Below, piece by piece: positions 9,320 to 18,139 of a stretch of DNA of 64,000 nt. The first letter of the stretch is position 1; every line of letters begins with the position of its first letter. Below the pieces are notes generated by a model. That model had not been told where the DNA came from. It did no database searches and saw nothing but the letters and a program-made list of their open reading frames with translations. A program made the position numbers and the translations under genes. Where the stretch lies: assembly GCF_024721585.1 (NCBI RefSeq), contig NZ_CP102629.1:1488001-1552000 (forward strand). Direction: 5' to 3'. This DNA comes from Sphingomicrobium aestuariivivum (GTDB lineage: Bacteria > Pseudomonadota > Alphaproteobacteria > Sphingomonadales > Sphingomonadaceae).

Positions 9320-10053
9320 CAGCCGAAGAGGGTGCCGATCCCGACGTTCGGATCGACGATCCCGTCATAGATCATGTTGCCGGCGACCCAGAGGATGACG
9401 GCGAGCCCGATATAGGCGATCCATTTGTAGCGCTCGATATATTTGGCGATGATGTTCGCCGCGATGCCCATGAGCGCGACCGAGAGAATGAGGCCGACGA
9501 TAAGAATGCCGGGATGGTCCTTGGCCGCGCCTGCGACCGCGAGGACGTTGTCGAGGCTCATCGAAACGTCGGCGACCGCGACCGCCCAGGCAGCGGCGGC
9601 AAAGCTCTTCTGCGGGCGCAGACCCGAATGTTCGTCGCCTTCGATTTCGGGGCTGCCCGGGCTTTCGCCCATGTGATGCAGCTCGCGCCACATCTTCCAG
9701 CTCACCCACAGGAGGAGGAGGCCGCCGGCGAAAATAAGTCCAACGATCTGAAGGAGTTGGACTACGATCAGCGCGAAAAGGATACGCAGCACGAGTGCTG
9801 CGAGAACGCCGATGACGATGACCTTCCTGCGCTGGTCGGCGGGAAGCCCCGCGGCGAGCGCACCGACGACGATCGCATTGTCGCCGGCAAGCACGAGGTC
9901 GATGGCGAGGACCGACAGGAAGGCGGCCATCGCTTCGGGCGTCCCGATGTTCGAGAAGTCCTTGACGATGGCGTTCCACATGTCGGCGGGACCGCCGAGC
10001 GAAAGACCCTCGGCCGCCGCGGCGCCGAGGAGGAGGAGAAGCTGTTCGATCAT
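9319..10053 (-). CDS. TerC/YjbE family integral membrane protein
   Basis: This 244-residue membrane protein belongs to the TerC family, whose members are associated with manganese or other metal ion export and tellurium resistance in some bacteria. The sequence shows about seven hydrophobic segments and the two characteristic acidic transmembrane motifs: DLVLAGDNAIVV near residue 52 and ADVSMSLDNVLAVAGAA near residue 160. These Asp-Asn pairs are the presumed metal-binding sites. It is cotranscribed, with a one-base overlap, with mnmE downstream and lies 23 bases after rho. The actual substrate cannot be read from the sequence. Confidence 0.88.
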   Translation of the reverse strand: MIEQLLLLLGAAAAEGLSLGGPADMWNAIVKDFSNIGTPEAMAAFLSVLAIDLVLAGDNAIVVGALAAGLPADQRRKVIVIGVLAALVLRILFALIVVQLLQIVGLIFAGGLLLLWVSWKMWRELHHMGESPGSPEIEGDEHSGLRPQKSFAAAAWAVAVADVSMSLDNVLAVAGAAKDHPGILIVGLILSVALMGIAANIIAKYIERYKWIAYIGLAVILWVAGNMIYDGIVDPNVGIGTLFG

Positions 10054-10076
10054 GCTCGGCTAACCCTTTTCGAGAC

Positions 10077-11336
<1,260 letters not shown>

Positions 11337-11504
11337 GGGGCTGGACTGCCTTATGGAATATGGGTCTGGGAAACCCGGTACGCTGGTCGCAGGACGCGAA
11401 TGGAAAACGCACCGTCGCGGCGGGAAGGATTGGCCGCGCATCGAGACCCTAGCCGGTAGGCGCGGGCCCCTGTTTAGTCAACAGCGCGAAGGCCTTGCCG
11501 TTCC

Positions 11505-11957
11505 CTAGAAGGGGCGGACGACCGCGAGGATGACGATGAGGATGGTGGCGATGCCCGGCACCTCGTTGAGGATCCTGAGCGTGCGTCCCTCGAGCGGGCG
11601 CTGGCCCGCCGCGAGCTTCTTGCCGAAGGCCGAGATCCAGCCCTGGTAGCCTGACAGGAGGATGACGAGCAGAAGCTTGGCGTGGAACCAGCCCGCGGCG
11701 AAATAGCCACCGTTCAGGGCCAGCGCGAGGCCGAGCCCCCAGGTCAGCAGCATGGCGGGCAGGAGAATGATCGTGCGCGCCCGGTCCTCGCGCTCGATCC
11801 AGGCGCGATCCTCGGCCGAGCCGGGGGTCGTCTCATGGTGATGGACATAATAGCGCGGCACGATGAACAGCCCCGCGATCCAGAAGATCACGAAGATGAC
11901 ATGCGCCGCCTTCACCCAGATGTAGGCGGCGCCGAGCCAGCCGATCATGCCGTCCAT
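11505..11957 (-). CDS. hemJ: Protoporphyrinogen IX oxidase HemJ
   Basis: HemJ is the haem-containing membrane enzyme that oxidises protoporphyrinogen IX to protoporphyrin IX in bacteria lacking HemG and HemY. The 150-residue product has four hydrophobic segments and the family features: a conserved histidine in the first membrane helix (IWVKAAHVIFVIFWIAGLF), the PRYYVHH segment, and a conserved lysine in GWFHAKLLLV. An internal ATG at 11948 is an alternative start. It lies 5 bases after hemE in the same direction, so two haem biosynthesis steps are encoded together next to the origin. Confidence 0.9.
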   Translation of the reverse strand: MDGMIGWLGAAYIWVKAAHVIFVIFWIAGLFIVPRYYVHHHETTPGSAEDRAWIEREDRARTIILLPAMLLTWGLGLALALNGGYFAAGWFHAKLLLVILLSGYQGWISAFGKKLAAGQRPLEGRTLRILNEVPGIATILIVILAVVRPF

Positions 11958-11962
11958 GCTGC

Positions 11963-12985
11963 TTATCCCCGAACCCGTGCGATCATCGTCTCGACATTAG
12001 CGATGGGGGTCGACTTGTCGATCCCGTGGCCGAGATTGAAGATGTGGGGGCGGCCGGCAAAGGCGCTTTTCACCCGATCGACCGCCTGTTCGAGACGCTC
12101 ACCGCCGCCGATGAGGAGCAGCGGGTCGAGATTGCCTTGGACGGGAAGCCCCTCGGGCAGGTTCTCATGCGCCCAGACGGGATCGATGGTCTCGTCGACC
12201 CCGACCGCATCGACACCGGTCGCGCGCGCATATTCGGGGAGCTTTTCGCCTGCGCCCTTCGGAAAGCCGATGACGGGGACATCCGGGTGGCGCGCCTTGA
12301 ACGCGGTGACGATGCGCTTCGTGGGTTCGATCACCCAGGCACGGAATTCCTCGGGGGCAAGGCTGCCCGACCAGCTGTCGAACAGCTGGACCGCGTCGGC
12401 ACCGGCCTCGACCTGTCCCGACAGGTAATCGACGGTCATTTCGGCGATGGCCTCGATCAGCGCGGCGAAGCGTGTCCGCTCCGTGTAAGCCATCACGCGC
12501 GTCGCCATCTGGTCCTTCGAGCCTTGCCCCGCGACCATGTAGGTCGCGACGGTCCACGGGCTCCCTGCAAAGCCCAGGAGCGTGATGTGAGGCTCGAGCT
12601 GCGCTTTGACGAGGCGCACCGTCTCGTAGATCGGTTCGAGGCGCTCAGGGTGCCTCGTAAGGCTCTCCAGCGCATTCTCGTCGAGCGTGGGCTTCAGGCG
12701 CGGGCCTTCGCCGGCGACGAAGGTCAGGTCCTGCCCCAGCGCGTAAGGGATGATCAGGATGTCGGAGAAGAGGATCGCCCCCTCGAACGGGAAGCGGCGC
12801 AGCGGCTGCAAGGTGATCTCGGCCGCGGCCTCGGGGTCGTAGACGAGATCGAGGAAGCCACCCTTCTCGGCGCGCAGCTCGCGATATTCGGGAAGATAGC
12901 GTCCGGCCTGGCGCATCATCCAGGCGGGAGGCGGATCGTGACGCTCACCCTTGAGCACGCCAAGCAGGCGCTTGTTCGTTGGCAT
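11963..12985 (-). CDS. hemE: Uroporphyrinogen decarboxylase
   Basis: HemE decarboxylates the four acetate side chains of uroporphyrinogen III to give coproporphyrinogen III. The start at 12985 (MPTNKRLLGVLKGE) is preferred because a GAGAGGG ribosome-binding sequence sits upstream of it, whereas the upstream in-frame ATG at 13009 has none. The 340-residue product has the signature PPAWMMRQAGRYLPEYRE near residue 20, the catalytic aspartate region FSDILIIPYALGQ, and the GFAGSPWTVATYMVAG segment. hemE next to the origin is a conserved feature of Caulobacter-type alphaproteobacterial chromosomes. Confidence 0.97.
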   Translation of the reverse strand: MPTNKRLLGVLKGERHDPPPAWMMRQAGRYLPEYRELRAEKGGFLDLVYDPEAAAEITLQPLRRFPFEGAILFSDILIIPYALGQDLTFVAGEGPRLKPTLDENALESLTRHPERLEPIYETVRLVKAQLEPHITLLGFAGSPWTVATYMVAGQGSKDQMATRVMAYTERTRFAALIEAIAEMTVDYLSGQVEAGADAVQLFDSWSGSLAPEEFRAWVIEPTKRIVTAFKARHPDVPVIGFPKGAGEKLPEYARATGVDAVGVDETIDPVWAHENLPEGLPVQGNLDPLLLIGGGERLEQAVDRVKSAFAGRPHIFNLGHGIDKSTPIANVETMIARVRG

Positions 12986-13002
12986 GGACGCCACCCTCTC
13001 TT

Positions 13003-13033
13003 CTTTCATTCTTATATATATAGAAAAGGATTC
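13003..13033. other. AT-rich segment, candidate DNA unwinding element
   Basis: A run dominated by A and T, including TTATATATATAG at 13012-13023, stands out sharply from the surrounding high-GC sequence. It is located at the hemE edge of the predicted origin, next to the first GATTC. It could be the duplex-unwinding element, or it could simply hold the hemE promoter. Confidence 0.45.
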
Positions 13034-13150
13034 AGTAAGTGATTGGCCGCTTGGCAGCGGGATTTAGGCGGGGATACCGCTTTTGCCAACAGCGGAGGGT
13101 GATTCAGCGCTTCGATGATTCACTCTCTGAATCTCGCAGAATCATTCCCG

Positions 13151-13159
13151 CTATCCACA
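13151..13159 (+). promoter_or_regulatory. DnaA box candidate 1
   Basis: CTATCCACA differs from the consensus TTATCCACA at the first base only. It sits in the middle of the predicted origin, immediately followed by a GATTC site. Confidence 0.6.
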
Positions 13160-13182
13160 GGATTCATTTTCGGCGTGGCGGC

Positions 13183-13191
13183 TGTGGAAAG
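13183..13191 (-). promoter_or_regulatory. DnaA box candidate 2
   Basis: The reverse strand reads CTTTCCACA, two mismatches from TTATCCACA. It is oriented opposite to the other two boxes and 23 bases beyond box 1. Confidence 0.4.
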
Positions 13192-13274
13192 AACCTAGCA
13201 AAGATTCAGTAGATGCGGGGGCCGATGGCCCGATTGCAGCGGCTCACATTTTCGCGCTAGTCCCGACCACAGAC

Positions 13275-13283
13275 TTTTCCACA
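13275..13283 (+). promoter_or_regulatory. DnaA box candidate 3
   Basis: TTTTCCACA has one mismatch to TTATCCACA and is followed by the usual G. It lies 12 bases before the maf start, so it might also affect maf transcription. Confidence 0.5.
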
Positions 13284-13294
13284 GAACGGTGCCC

Positions 13295-13870
13295 ATGAGC
13301 CTCATCCTTGCCTCCACGAGCCCGATCAGGCGGGCCATGCTCGACCAGGCGGGCGTCACCTATGATGTGATGAAACCCGCGGTCGACGAGGATGTCATCA
13401 AGGCGCGCCATATGGGCGATGGCGAGACCTTGTCGGTGCGGCTAGCCGAAGCGAAGGCGCAATCGGTCGATGTCGAGGGCTATGCGATCGGCTCGGACAG
13501 CGTGGTGTCGGTCGAGGGCCGCCTCTTCGACAAACCCGCCACCCGCGAACAGGCGGCCGAGCATTTGCGCTTCTTCTCGGGCAAGGTGATGCAGTTGTCC
13601 TCCGCGGTGGCGCTCGCCAAGGGCGGCGCGGTCGACTGGATCCACGGCGAGAGCGCGCGGCTGCAGGTCCGCGACCTGTCGGACACCTTTATCGAGGAAT
13701 ATCTCGCCGCCGAATGGCCCGAGGTTTCCTATTGCGTCGGCGTCTTCCGGATGGAGGGGCCGGGGGTGAATTTGTTCGACAGTATCGAGGGCAGCTATTT
13801 CACCATCCTCGGCATGCCGCTCTTGCCGCTGCTCGGGGCGCTCAGGGAGCGGGGGTTGATGACGCGATGA
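13295..13870 (+). CDS. maf: Maf-family nucleotide pyrophosphatase
   Basis: Maf proteins hydrolyse non-canonical or excess nucleoside triphosphates to monophosphates and are linked to septum control in some bacteria. The ATG at 13295 is chosen (MSLILASTSPIRRAMLDQAG); a GTG two codons upstream is also possible. The 191-residue product has the N-terminal STSPIRR signature, the conserved acid region GSDSVVSVEGRLFDKP (about residues 66-81) and C-terminal GSYFTILGMPLLPLL. It is the first gene rightwards of the predicted origin, and its stop overlaps the aroE start by 4 bases. Confidence 0.9.
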   Translation: MSLILASTSPIRRAMLDQAGVTYDVMKPAVDEDVIKARHMGDGETLSVRLAEAKAQSVDVEGYAIGSDSVVSVEGRLFDKPATREQAAEHLRFFSGKVMQLSSAVALAKGGAVDWIHGESARLQVRDLSDTFIEEYLAAEWPEVSYCVGVFRMEGPGVNLFDSIEGSYFTILGMPLLPLLGALRERGLMTR

Positions 13871-14721
13871 GCGAAAAGGACCAACAGCAAGAACCGCCGC
13901 CGCTTCCCGACGGTGCATATGCCGAAGTGATCGGCGACCCGATCGAGCAGTCGAAATCGCCGCTCATCCACCGGCATTGGCTCGACGAGCTCGGGCTGGC
14001 CGCCGACTATCGGCGCGCCCGCGTCGGCAAGGACGGGCTCGAGGCCTATCTCGCCGAGAAACGCGGCGATCCCGCCTGGCTCGGCTGCAATGTCACCATG
14101 CCGGTCAAGCTCGAGGCGATCCGGATCGCCGACGAGGCGACCGACCGCGCGGTGACGACGGGCGCCGCCAACATGCTCGTGCCCCGCGATCACAAGATCA
14201 TCGCGGGCAACAGCGATGTCGGCGCGGTGATGCTCATCCTTGCCAGTCTCCACGAGGCGGGACGGCCGATGGCGCGTCTCCATCTCTATGGCACGGGCGG
14301 CGCGGCGCGCGCGGTGCTCGTGGCGGCGGCCTCGCTCGGTCTGACCGGCATCGTCATCCATGCCCGCGACGTCCAGAAGGCGGTGCAGCTCGCGGTGCAG
14401 TTCGGGCTCGCCTACGAACCCGTTCCGCTCGATGTGCGTCCCGCGGGCGACGGCATCATCAATGCCACCCCGCTCGGCATGGTCGGGCATGATTGTCTCA
14501 ATTGCGACGTGTCGAAACTGGTCCCCGAAGGCTGGGTCTTCGACATGGTGTCGGCGCCCGTCGAGACCGAATTGCTTCGCGCCGCGAAAAAGCGCGGGCT
14601 CGGGATCATCGACGGCATCGACATGCTCGTCGAACAGGCCGCCTCGAGCTTCGAGCTCTTCTTCGGCCAGCCGCCTCGCCGCGAGGATGACGCCGCCCTG
14701 TTCGAAAAGCTGCGTGCATGA
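13867..14721 (+). CDS. aroE: Shikimate dehydrogenase
   Basis: AroE reduces 3-dehydroshikimate to shikimate with NADPH in aromatic amino acid synthesis. The start at 13867 overlaps the maf stop (ATGA). The 284-residue protein has the substrate-binding segment GDPIEQSKSPLIHRHWLDELG, the catalytic NVTMPVK motif, the NADP Rossmann motif GTGGAARAVL and a C-terminal EQAASSFELFFG segment. A short acidic/proline extension (about 20 residues) precedes the conserved core. It overlaps coaE by 4 bases and belongs to the maf-aroE-coaE-dnaQ run. Confidence 0.95.
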   Translation: MSEKDQQQEPPPLPDGAYAEVIGDPIEQSKSPLIHRHWLDELGLAADYRRARVGKDGLEAYLAEKRGDPAWLGCNVTMPVKLEAIRIADEATDRAVTTGAANMLVPRDHKIIAGNSDVGAVMLILASLHEAGRPMARLHLYGTGGAARAVLVAAASLGLTGIVIHARDVQKAVQLAVQFGLAYEPVPLDVRPAGDGIINATPLGMVGHDCLNCDVSKLVPEGWVFDMVSAPVETELLRAAKKRGLGIIDGIDMLVEQAASSFELFFGQPPRREDDAALFEKLRA

Positions 14722-15311
14722 AGAAGCTCGCCATCACCGGCTCGATCGGCATGGGCAAGTCCACCGTCGCGGCCATGTTCGAACAGCGCGGCGTCCCCGT
14801 CTTCGATGCCGATGCGGTGGTGCGCCGGTTGCAGGGGCCGGGCGGGGCGCTGGTCCCCGAGATCGAACGCATGTTCCCCGGCACCACCGGGGAGGGCGGG
14901 GTCGATCGCGATGCGCTCTCGAAAGTGGTGCTTGGCGACCCCGACAAGCTATCGCGGCTCGAGGCGCTGGTGCACCCCGCAGTCCATCATGAACGCACCC
15001 GTTTCATCCTCGAGCATGGCGACCGTCCCGCGCTCCTGTTCGACATCCCGCTGCTGTTCGAAACCGGCGGTGAGGGGCAGTTCGACGCGGTCATCACCGT
15101 GTCGGCACCCCCCGAGGTCCAGGAAAAGCGCGTGCTGGCGCGCCCCGGCATGACCCCTGAAAAATTCGCCGCCATCCGTGCCCGGCAGCTGCCCGACGCG
15201 GAAAAGCGCGCCCGCGCCGACCATGTCATCGATACGAGCGGCTCGCTCGAGGATAGCGAGCGACAAGTCGAGGCGATCCTCGCTTGCCTCGGCCTCGGCC
15301 AAGGCGCATAA
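14718..15311 (+). CDS. coaE: Dephospho-CoA kinase
   Basis: CoaE phosphorylates the 3'-hydroxyl of dephospho-CoA, the last step of coenzyme A synthesis. The 197-residue protein begins MKKLAITGSIGMGKSTVAAMF, with the P-loop GSIGMGKS at residues 8-15, followed by the conserved DADAVVRRL and the LVHPAVHHERTRF and DIPLLFETGG segments. It overlaps aroE by 4 bases and is followed by dnaQ after 7 bases, the same order as in Caulobacter. Confidence 0.96.
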   Translation: MKKLAITGSIGMGKSTVAAMFEQRGVPVFDADAVVRRLQGPGGALVPEIERMFPGTTGEGGVDRDALSKVVLGDPDKLSRLEALVHPAVHHERTRFILEHGDRPALLFDIPLLFETGGEGQFDAVITVSAPPEVQEKRVLARPGMTPEKFAAIRARQLPDAEKRARADHVIDTSGSLEDSERQVEAILACLGLGQGA

Positions 15312-15318
15312 GATCGGC

Positions 15319-16029
15319 ATGCGTGAAATCGTCTTCGATACCGAAACCACGGGCCTGTCGCCCGCGGGGGGCGACCGCATGGTCGAGATCGGTTGCGTCG
15401 AACTCATCGGGCGGGTCGAGACCGGCCGCACCTTCCACGCCTATTTCAATCCCGAACGCTCGATGCCGTCCGAAGCCGAGGCGGTGCACGGCCTGTCGGA
15501 GAAATTCCTCTCGGGCCAGCCCTTGTTCCGCGACAAGGTCGAGGAACTGCTCGAGTTCATCGGCGGCGACCCGCTGGTCGCGCATAATGCCAGCTTCGAC
15601 TTCGGCTTCCTCAACAACGAACTCGGCCTGTGCGCGCGCGAGGCCGTGTGCATGAGCCGCATGGTCGACACGCTGGTCATCGCGCGCGGCAAGTTTCCGG
15701 GCGCCAAGCACAGCCTCGATGCGCTGTGCGGCCGCTTCGGCGTCGACCGCTCGGCGCGCGTCAAGCATGGCGCGCTGCTCGACGCCGAACTCTTGGCGCA
15801 GGTCTATATCGAGCTGACCGGCGGGCGGCAGATCGGACTGGGGCTCGACCCCGCCGAAATCGCTTCAGAAGCGGCGCCGATCGCAGTTGCGGTCGCGGCG
15901 CCCGAACCGGCCCGCGCGGCCCGTCCACCGCGCCCGCATGCACCGACGGAACAAGAAGCCGAAGCACATCGTAATTTCATCGCCAAGATGGCCGACCCGT
16001 TGTGGAACAGCGTGGGAGTGACCAGCTAG
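15319..16029 (+). CDS. dnaQ: DNA polymerase III epsilon subunit (proofreading exonuclease)
   Basis: DnaQ is the 3'-5' proofreading exonuclease of the replicative polymerase. The start at 15319 (MREIVFDTETTGLSPAGGDR) is chosen because upstream sequence is coaE. The 236-residue product has the DEDDh motifs: DTETTG (Asp7 and Glu9), HNASFDFGFLNNEL in the middle, and VKHGALLDAELLAQVY with the His and last Asp. The C-terminal part from about residue 185 is alanine/proline-rich and ends in a helical tail, the expected polymerase-binding region. Confidence 0.96.
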   Translation: MREIVFDTETTGLSPAGGDRMVEIGCVELIGRVETGRTFHAYFNPERSMPSEAEAVHGLSEKFLSGQPLFRDKVEELLEFIGGDPLVAHNASFDFGFLNNELGLCAREAVCMSRMVDTLVIARGKFPGAKHSLDALCGRFGVDRSARVKHGALLDAELLAQVYIELTGGRQIGLGLDPAEIASEAAPIAVAVAAPEPARAARPPRPHAPTEQEAEAHRNFIAKMADPLWNSVGVTS

Positions 16030-16085
16030 GCAAAAGCGGAAGTCCCGCCGCGCGAACCTGGCGGGCATATAAGAGGAGGAAGCGC

Positions 16086-16652
16086 ATGGAAATCCGTGTC
16101 GCCGGCCACCAGGTCGATACCGGAGCCGCCCTGCAGGATCATGTGGCGGATCGGATCGAGACGATGACCGAGAAGTATTTTTCGCGGGCCGTGGCCGCCA
16201 ACGTGACCTTCGGACGCGCTCCTCATGACCAGTTCCGCTGCGATATCGTCGCCCCGGTGACCAATGGTCACGTCCTCAAGGCCTCGAACCGGGCCGGGGA
16301 TGCGCACATCGCCTTCGAGGGCGCCGCCGACAAGATCGAACGCCAGCTCAAGCGCTATGCCGAACGGCTGCGCGAGCGCCGCTCGGAACCGATGCAGGAA
16401 CTGCCGGCCGAAGCCGAATATCGCGTCCTCGAGATCGGCAATGACGACGAGACGCCGGCCAGCGACTCGCCCGCGATCGTCGCGGAGACACATACCGACA
16501 TCCCCAAGGCGAGCGTCGGTGATGCGGTGATGATGCTCGACCTCAGGAACGCCAATGCGCTGATGTTCAGGAACAGCCAATCGGATGAATTGAACATGGT
16601 CTATCGGCGTGACGATGGCACCATCGGATGGGTCGAACCCGGCCGAGGCTGA
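16086..16652 (+). CDS. hpf: Ribosome hibernation-promoting factor, long form
   Basis: Long HPF binds the decoding centre of resting 30S subunits and dimerises to bring 70S ribosomes together as 100S particles in stationary phase. The ATG at 16086 has a strong AAGAGGAGGAAG ribosome-binding site just upstream. The 188-residue protein has the N-terminal HPF/YfiA domain (MEIRVAGHQVDTGAALQDHV) to about residue 105, a linker, and the C-terminal dimerisation domain from about 130 (VGDAVMMLDLRNANALMFRN). The pairing with ptsN downstream is frequent in proteobacteria, though rpoN is not adjacent here. Confidence 0.94.
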   Translation: MEIRVAGHQVDTGAALQDHVADRIETMTEKYFSRAVAANVTFGRAPHDQFRCDIVAPVTNGHVLKASNRAGDAHIAFEGAADKIERQLKRYAERLRERRSEPMQELPAEAEYRVLEIGNDDETPASDSPAIVAETHTDIPKASVGDAVMMLDLRNANALMFRNSQSDELNMVYRRDDGTIGWVEPGRG

Positions 16653-16710
16653 CAAAAGCATTTATCCGCGTTAAGGAGCCCCCCGCCAGGGAGGGCAAAA
16701 GAGTATTGTG

Positions 16711-17175
16711 ATGAATTTGAGTGATTTCATCGACTTGTCGTCGATCCGTCTCGACGTGGCTGCCAAGGACAAGCGCGCGTTGCTCCAGCAGATGGGGCAG
16801 CTCGCGGGCCTGAAGCTCGGCATCGAGCCGGCGCGCGTCGTCGATGCGCTGATCGAGCGCGAGCGCCTCGGCAGCACCGGATTCGGTGGCGGCATCGCCA
16901 TCCCGCACGGCAAGATCGCCGGGCTCGACAAGGTACACGGCCTCGTCCTCCGGCTCGACCAGCCGGTCGATTACAAGGCGATCGACAAGATGCCCGTCGA
17001 CCTCCTCTTCTGCCTCCTGTCGCCGATCGACCGAGGTGCCGAGCACTTGCGCGCGCTTGCGGCGGTGAGCCGCGCGGTGCGCGACGGCGCCACCGTCGAG
17101 CGGCTGCGCGGCGCGCGCGACCGCGATGCCTTCAACGCGGTGTTGATGAGCTGCGATGAACGCACCGCTGCCTGA
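16711..17175 (+). CDS. ptsN: Nitrogen-regulatory PTS enzyme IIA (PtsN)
   Basis: PtsN is the terminal phosphoryl acceptor of the nitrogen PTS, a regulatory relay that affects potassium transport, sigma factors and stress responses instead of taking up sugar. The 154-residue protein is a single EIIA-Ntr domain with the phosphorylated histidine in GGIAIPHGK (about residue 66) and the following LVLRLDQPVDY and LLFCLLSP strands. The ATG at 16711 is favoured over a GTG directly before it. The C-terminus overlaps the next gene by 20 bases. Confidence 0.94.
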   Translation: MNLSDFIDLSSIRLDVAAKDKRALLQQMGQLAGLKLGIEPARVVDALIERERLGSTGFGGGIAIPHGKIAGLDKVHGLVLRLDQPVDYKAIDKMPVDLLFCLLSPIDRGAEHLRALAAVSRAVRDGATVERLRGARDRDAFNAVLMSCDERTAA

Positions 17176-17632
17176 GGGGGCGCATCCGAGCGGGCTCGAG
17201 GCGCATCTGCGCGGGCTCGAGCAGCTTTATGCCGCCGCGCCGATCAACCACCGTTTCATCTCCAGGCTGACACTCGCCGAGGCGGGCAAGGCGCGGATCG
17301 ACTTTACCGTCGAGGAACGCCACTTTCACGCCGCGGGCGCCGCGCATGGCTCGGTCTATTTCAAGATGCTCGACGATGCCGCCTTTTTCGCGGCCAACGG
17401 GCTGGTCAGTGACCGCTTCCTCCTGACCACCGCCTTCAACCTCCATTTCACCCGGCCGATGGCCGCGGGTCCCGCAGTTGCCGAGGGCACCTGGATCTCC
17501 GGCAAGCGCCGCGTCCTCGTCGCCGAAGCGCGGATCGTCGATGCCGAGGGCGAGGAATGTGCGCGCGGCACCGGCACCTTCATGCGCAGCCGCATCGCGC
17601 TGGCCGGGCTCGACGGCTACCGCAGCGAGTGA
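17156..17632 (+). CDS. PaaI-family hotdog thioesterase
   Basis: The 158-residue product looks like a single hotdog-fold acyl-CoA thioesterase of the PaaI/YdiI type. The visible core is HFHAAGAAHGSVYFKMLDDAAFFAAN, where the HGS and the acidic residue in the long helix correspond to the catalytic region, followed by the strands FLLTTAFNLHFTRP and VAEGTWISGKRRVLVAEARI. Substrate is unknown. It is translationally coupled to ptsN (20-base overlap) and to the DUF1491 gene (4-base overlap). Confidence 0.8.
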   Translation: MNAPLPEGAHPSGLEAHLRGLEQLYAAAPINHRFISRLTLAEAGKARIDFTVEERHFHAAGAAHGSVYFKMLDDAAFFAANGLVSDRFLLTTAFNLHFTRPMAAGPAVAEGTWISGKRRVLVAEARIVDAEGEECARGTGTFMRSRIALAGLDGYRSE

Positions 17633-17973
17633 CGGGCGAGCGCCTTCCCGCCGGGCTCGAAGCGCGGGCGCTGATGCGCGCGGCAGAGTCGCAGGGCGGG
17701 ATGGGGATGCTGTTGCAAAAGGGTGATGAGGAGCGCGGATCGCTGCTCATCCTGCTGCTCGAGCGCGGAAACACCCGTTTTTGCCTCGGCCGCGAACTGT
17801 CCCGCTCGGGGACATATGAATGGGCCGATATCGGGCCGTCCGATTTGACCGATCCCATTGAATTGCAAGGCTTTCTGTCAAAGCGTCGTCAATATGACCC
17901 CGACCTCTGGATCGTGGAACTCGACCTGCCGGACGCCGAGTCTTTTCGGAAAGAAACCATTTTCATTTCTTGA
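17629..17973 (+). CDS. DUF1491 family protein
   Basis: A 114-residue protein of the alphaproteobacterial DUF1491 family, function unknown. The start is GTG 17629, overlapping the previous stop as GTGA, and gives VTGERLPAGLEARALMRAAES, the usual start of the family. Other conserved pieces are GDEERGSLLILLLERG, followed by CLGRELSRSG and the C-terminal YDPDLWIVELDLPDAESF. No signal peptide or membrane helix is seen. Small size and coupling to a thioesterase are the only context. Confidence 0.8.
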   Translation: MTGERLPAGLEARALMRAAESQGGMGMLLQKGDEERGSLLILLLERGNTRFCLGRELSRSGTYEWADIGPSDLTDPIELQGFLSKRRQYDPDLWIVELDLPDAESFRKETIFIS

Positions 17974-18060
17974 TTTTGCCATTTTTAGCGTACATTGGCG
18001 CCGGGAATTGAGCGGAGGGTGCGGCATTCAGCACGCATCACGCAGACGGGGTTGCAAGCT

Positions 18061-18108
18061 TTTCGGGTAGTTTTTTCGTGCGGACGCATCGGCGTCCGGC
18101 TCCCGAAA
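18061..18108 (+). promoter_or_regulatory. Structured leader upstream of cell wall hydrolase
   Basis: An inner hairpin with perfect 7-bp arms (CGGACGC, loop ATCG, GCGTCCG; 18081-18098) is enclosed by an outer pair TTTCGGG (18061-18067) and CCCGAAA (18102-18108). It lies 31 bases before the start of the hydrolase gene. It has no T-run after it on either strand, so it is not a standard terminator. Whether it acts in the RNA is unknown. Confidence 0.45.
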
Positions 18109-18139
18109 CAGCAAGCGCACCGCCAGTACCGGGATAGGG

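Larger units (their letters stand above)
13029..13207. promoter_or_regulatory. Cluster of seven GANTC (CcrM-type) methylation sites
   Basis: GANTC occurs at 13029, 13101, 13117, 13129, 13139, 13161 and 13203 (first base of each). Five are GATTC and two GAATC; most read GATTCA on one strand. GANTC is the target of the cell-cycle methyltransferase CcrM in alphaproteobacteria. Random expectation for this length is below one site. Confidence 0.7.
12986..13294. other. Predicted chromosomal replication origin (oriC)
   Basis: This is the longest gene-free stretch of the window. It lies between divergent hemE and maf, the place occupied by the Caulobacter origin. It contains an AT-rich segment at 13003-13033, three near-consensus DnaA boxes and seven GANTC motifs between 13029 and 13207. 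A 7-bp inverted repeat (ATGATTC at 13115-13121 with GAATCAT at 13139-13145) encloses a further GAATC. Flanking genes are transcribed away from it, and parABS is 5-9 kb away. The features are seen in the sequence; the assignment as origin is an inference from context. Confidence 0.8.
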
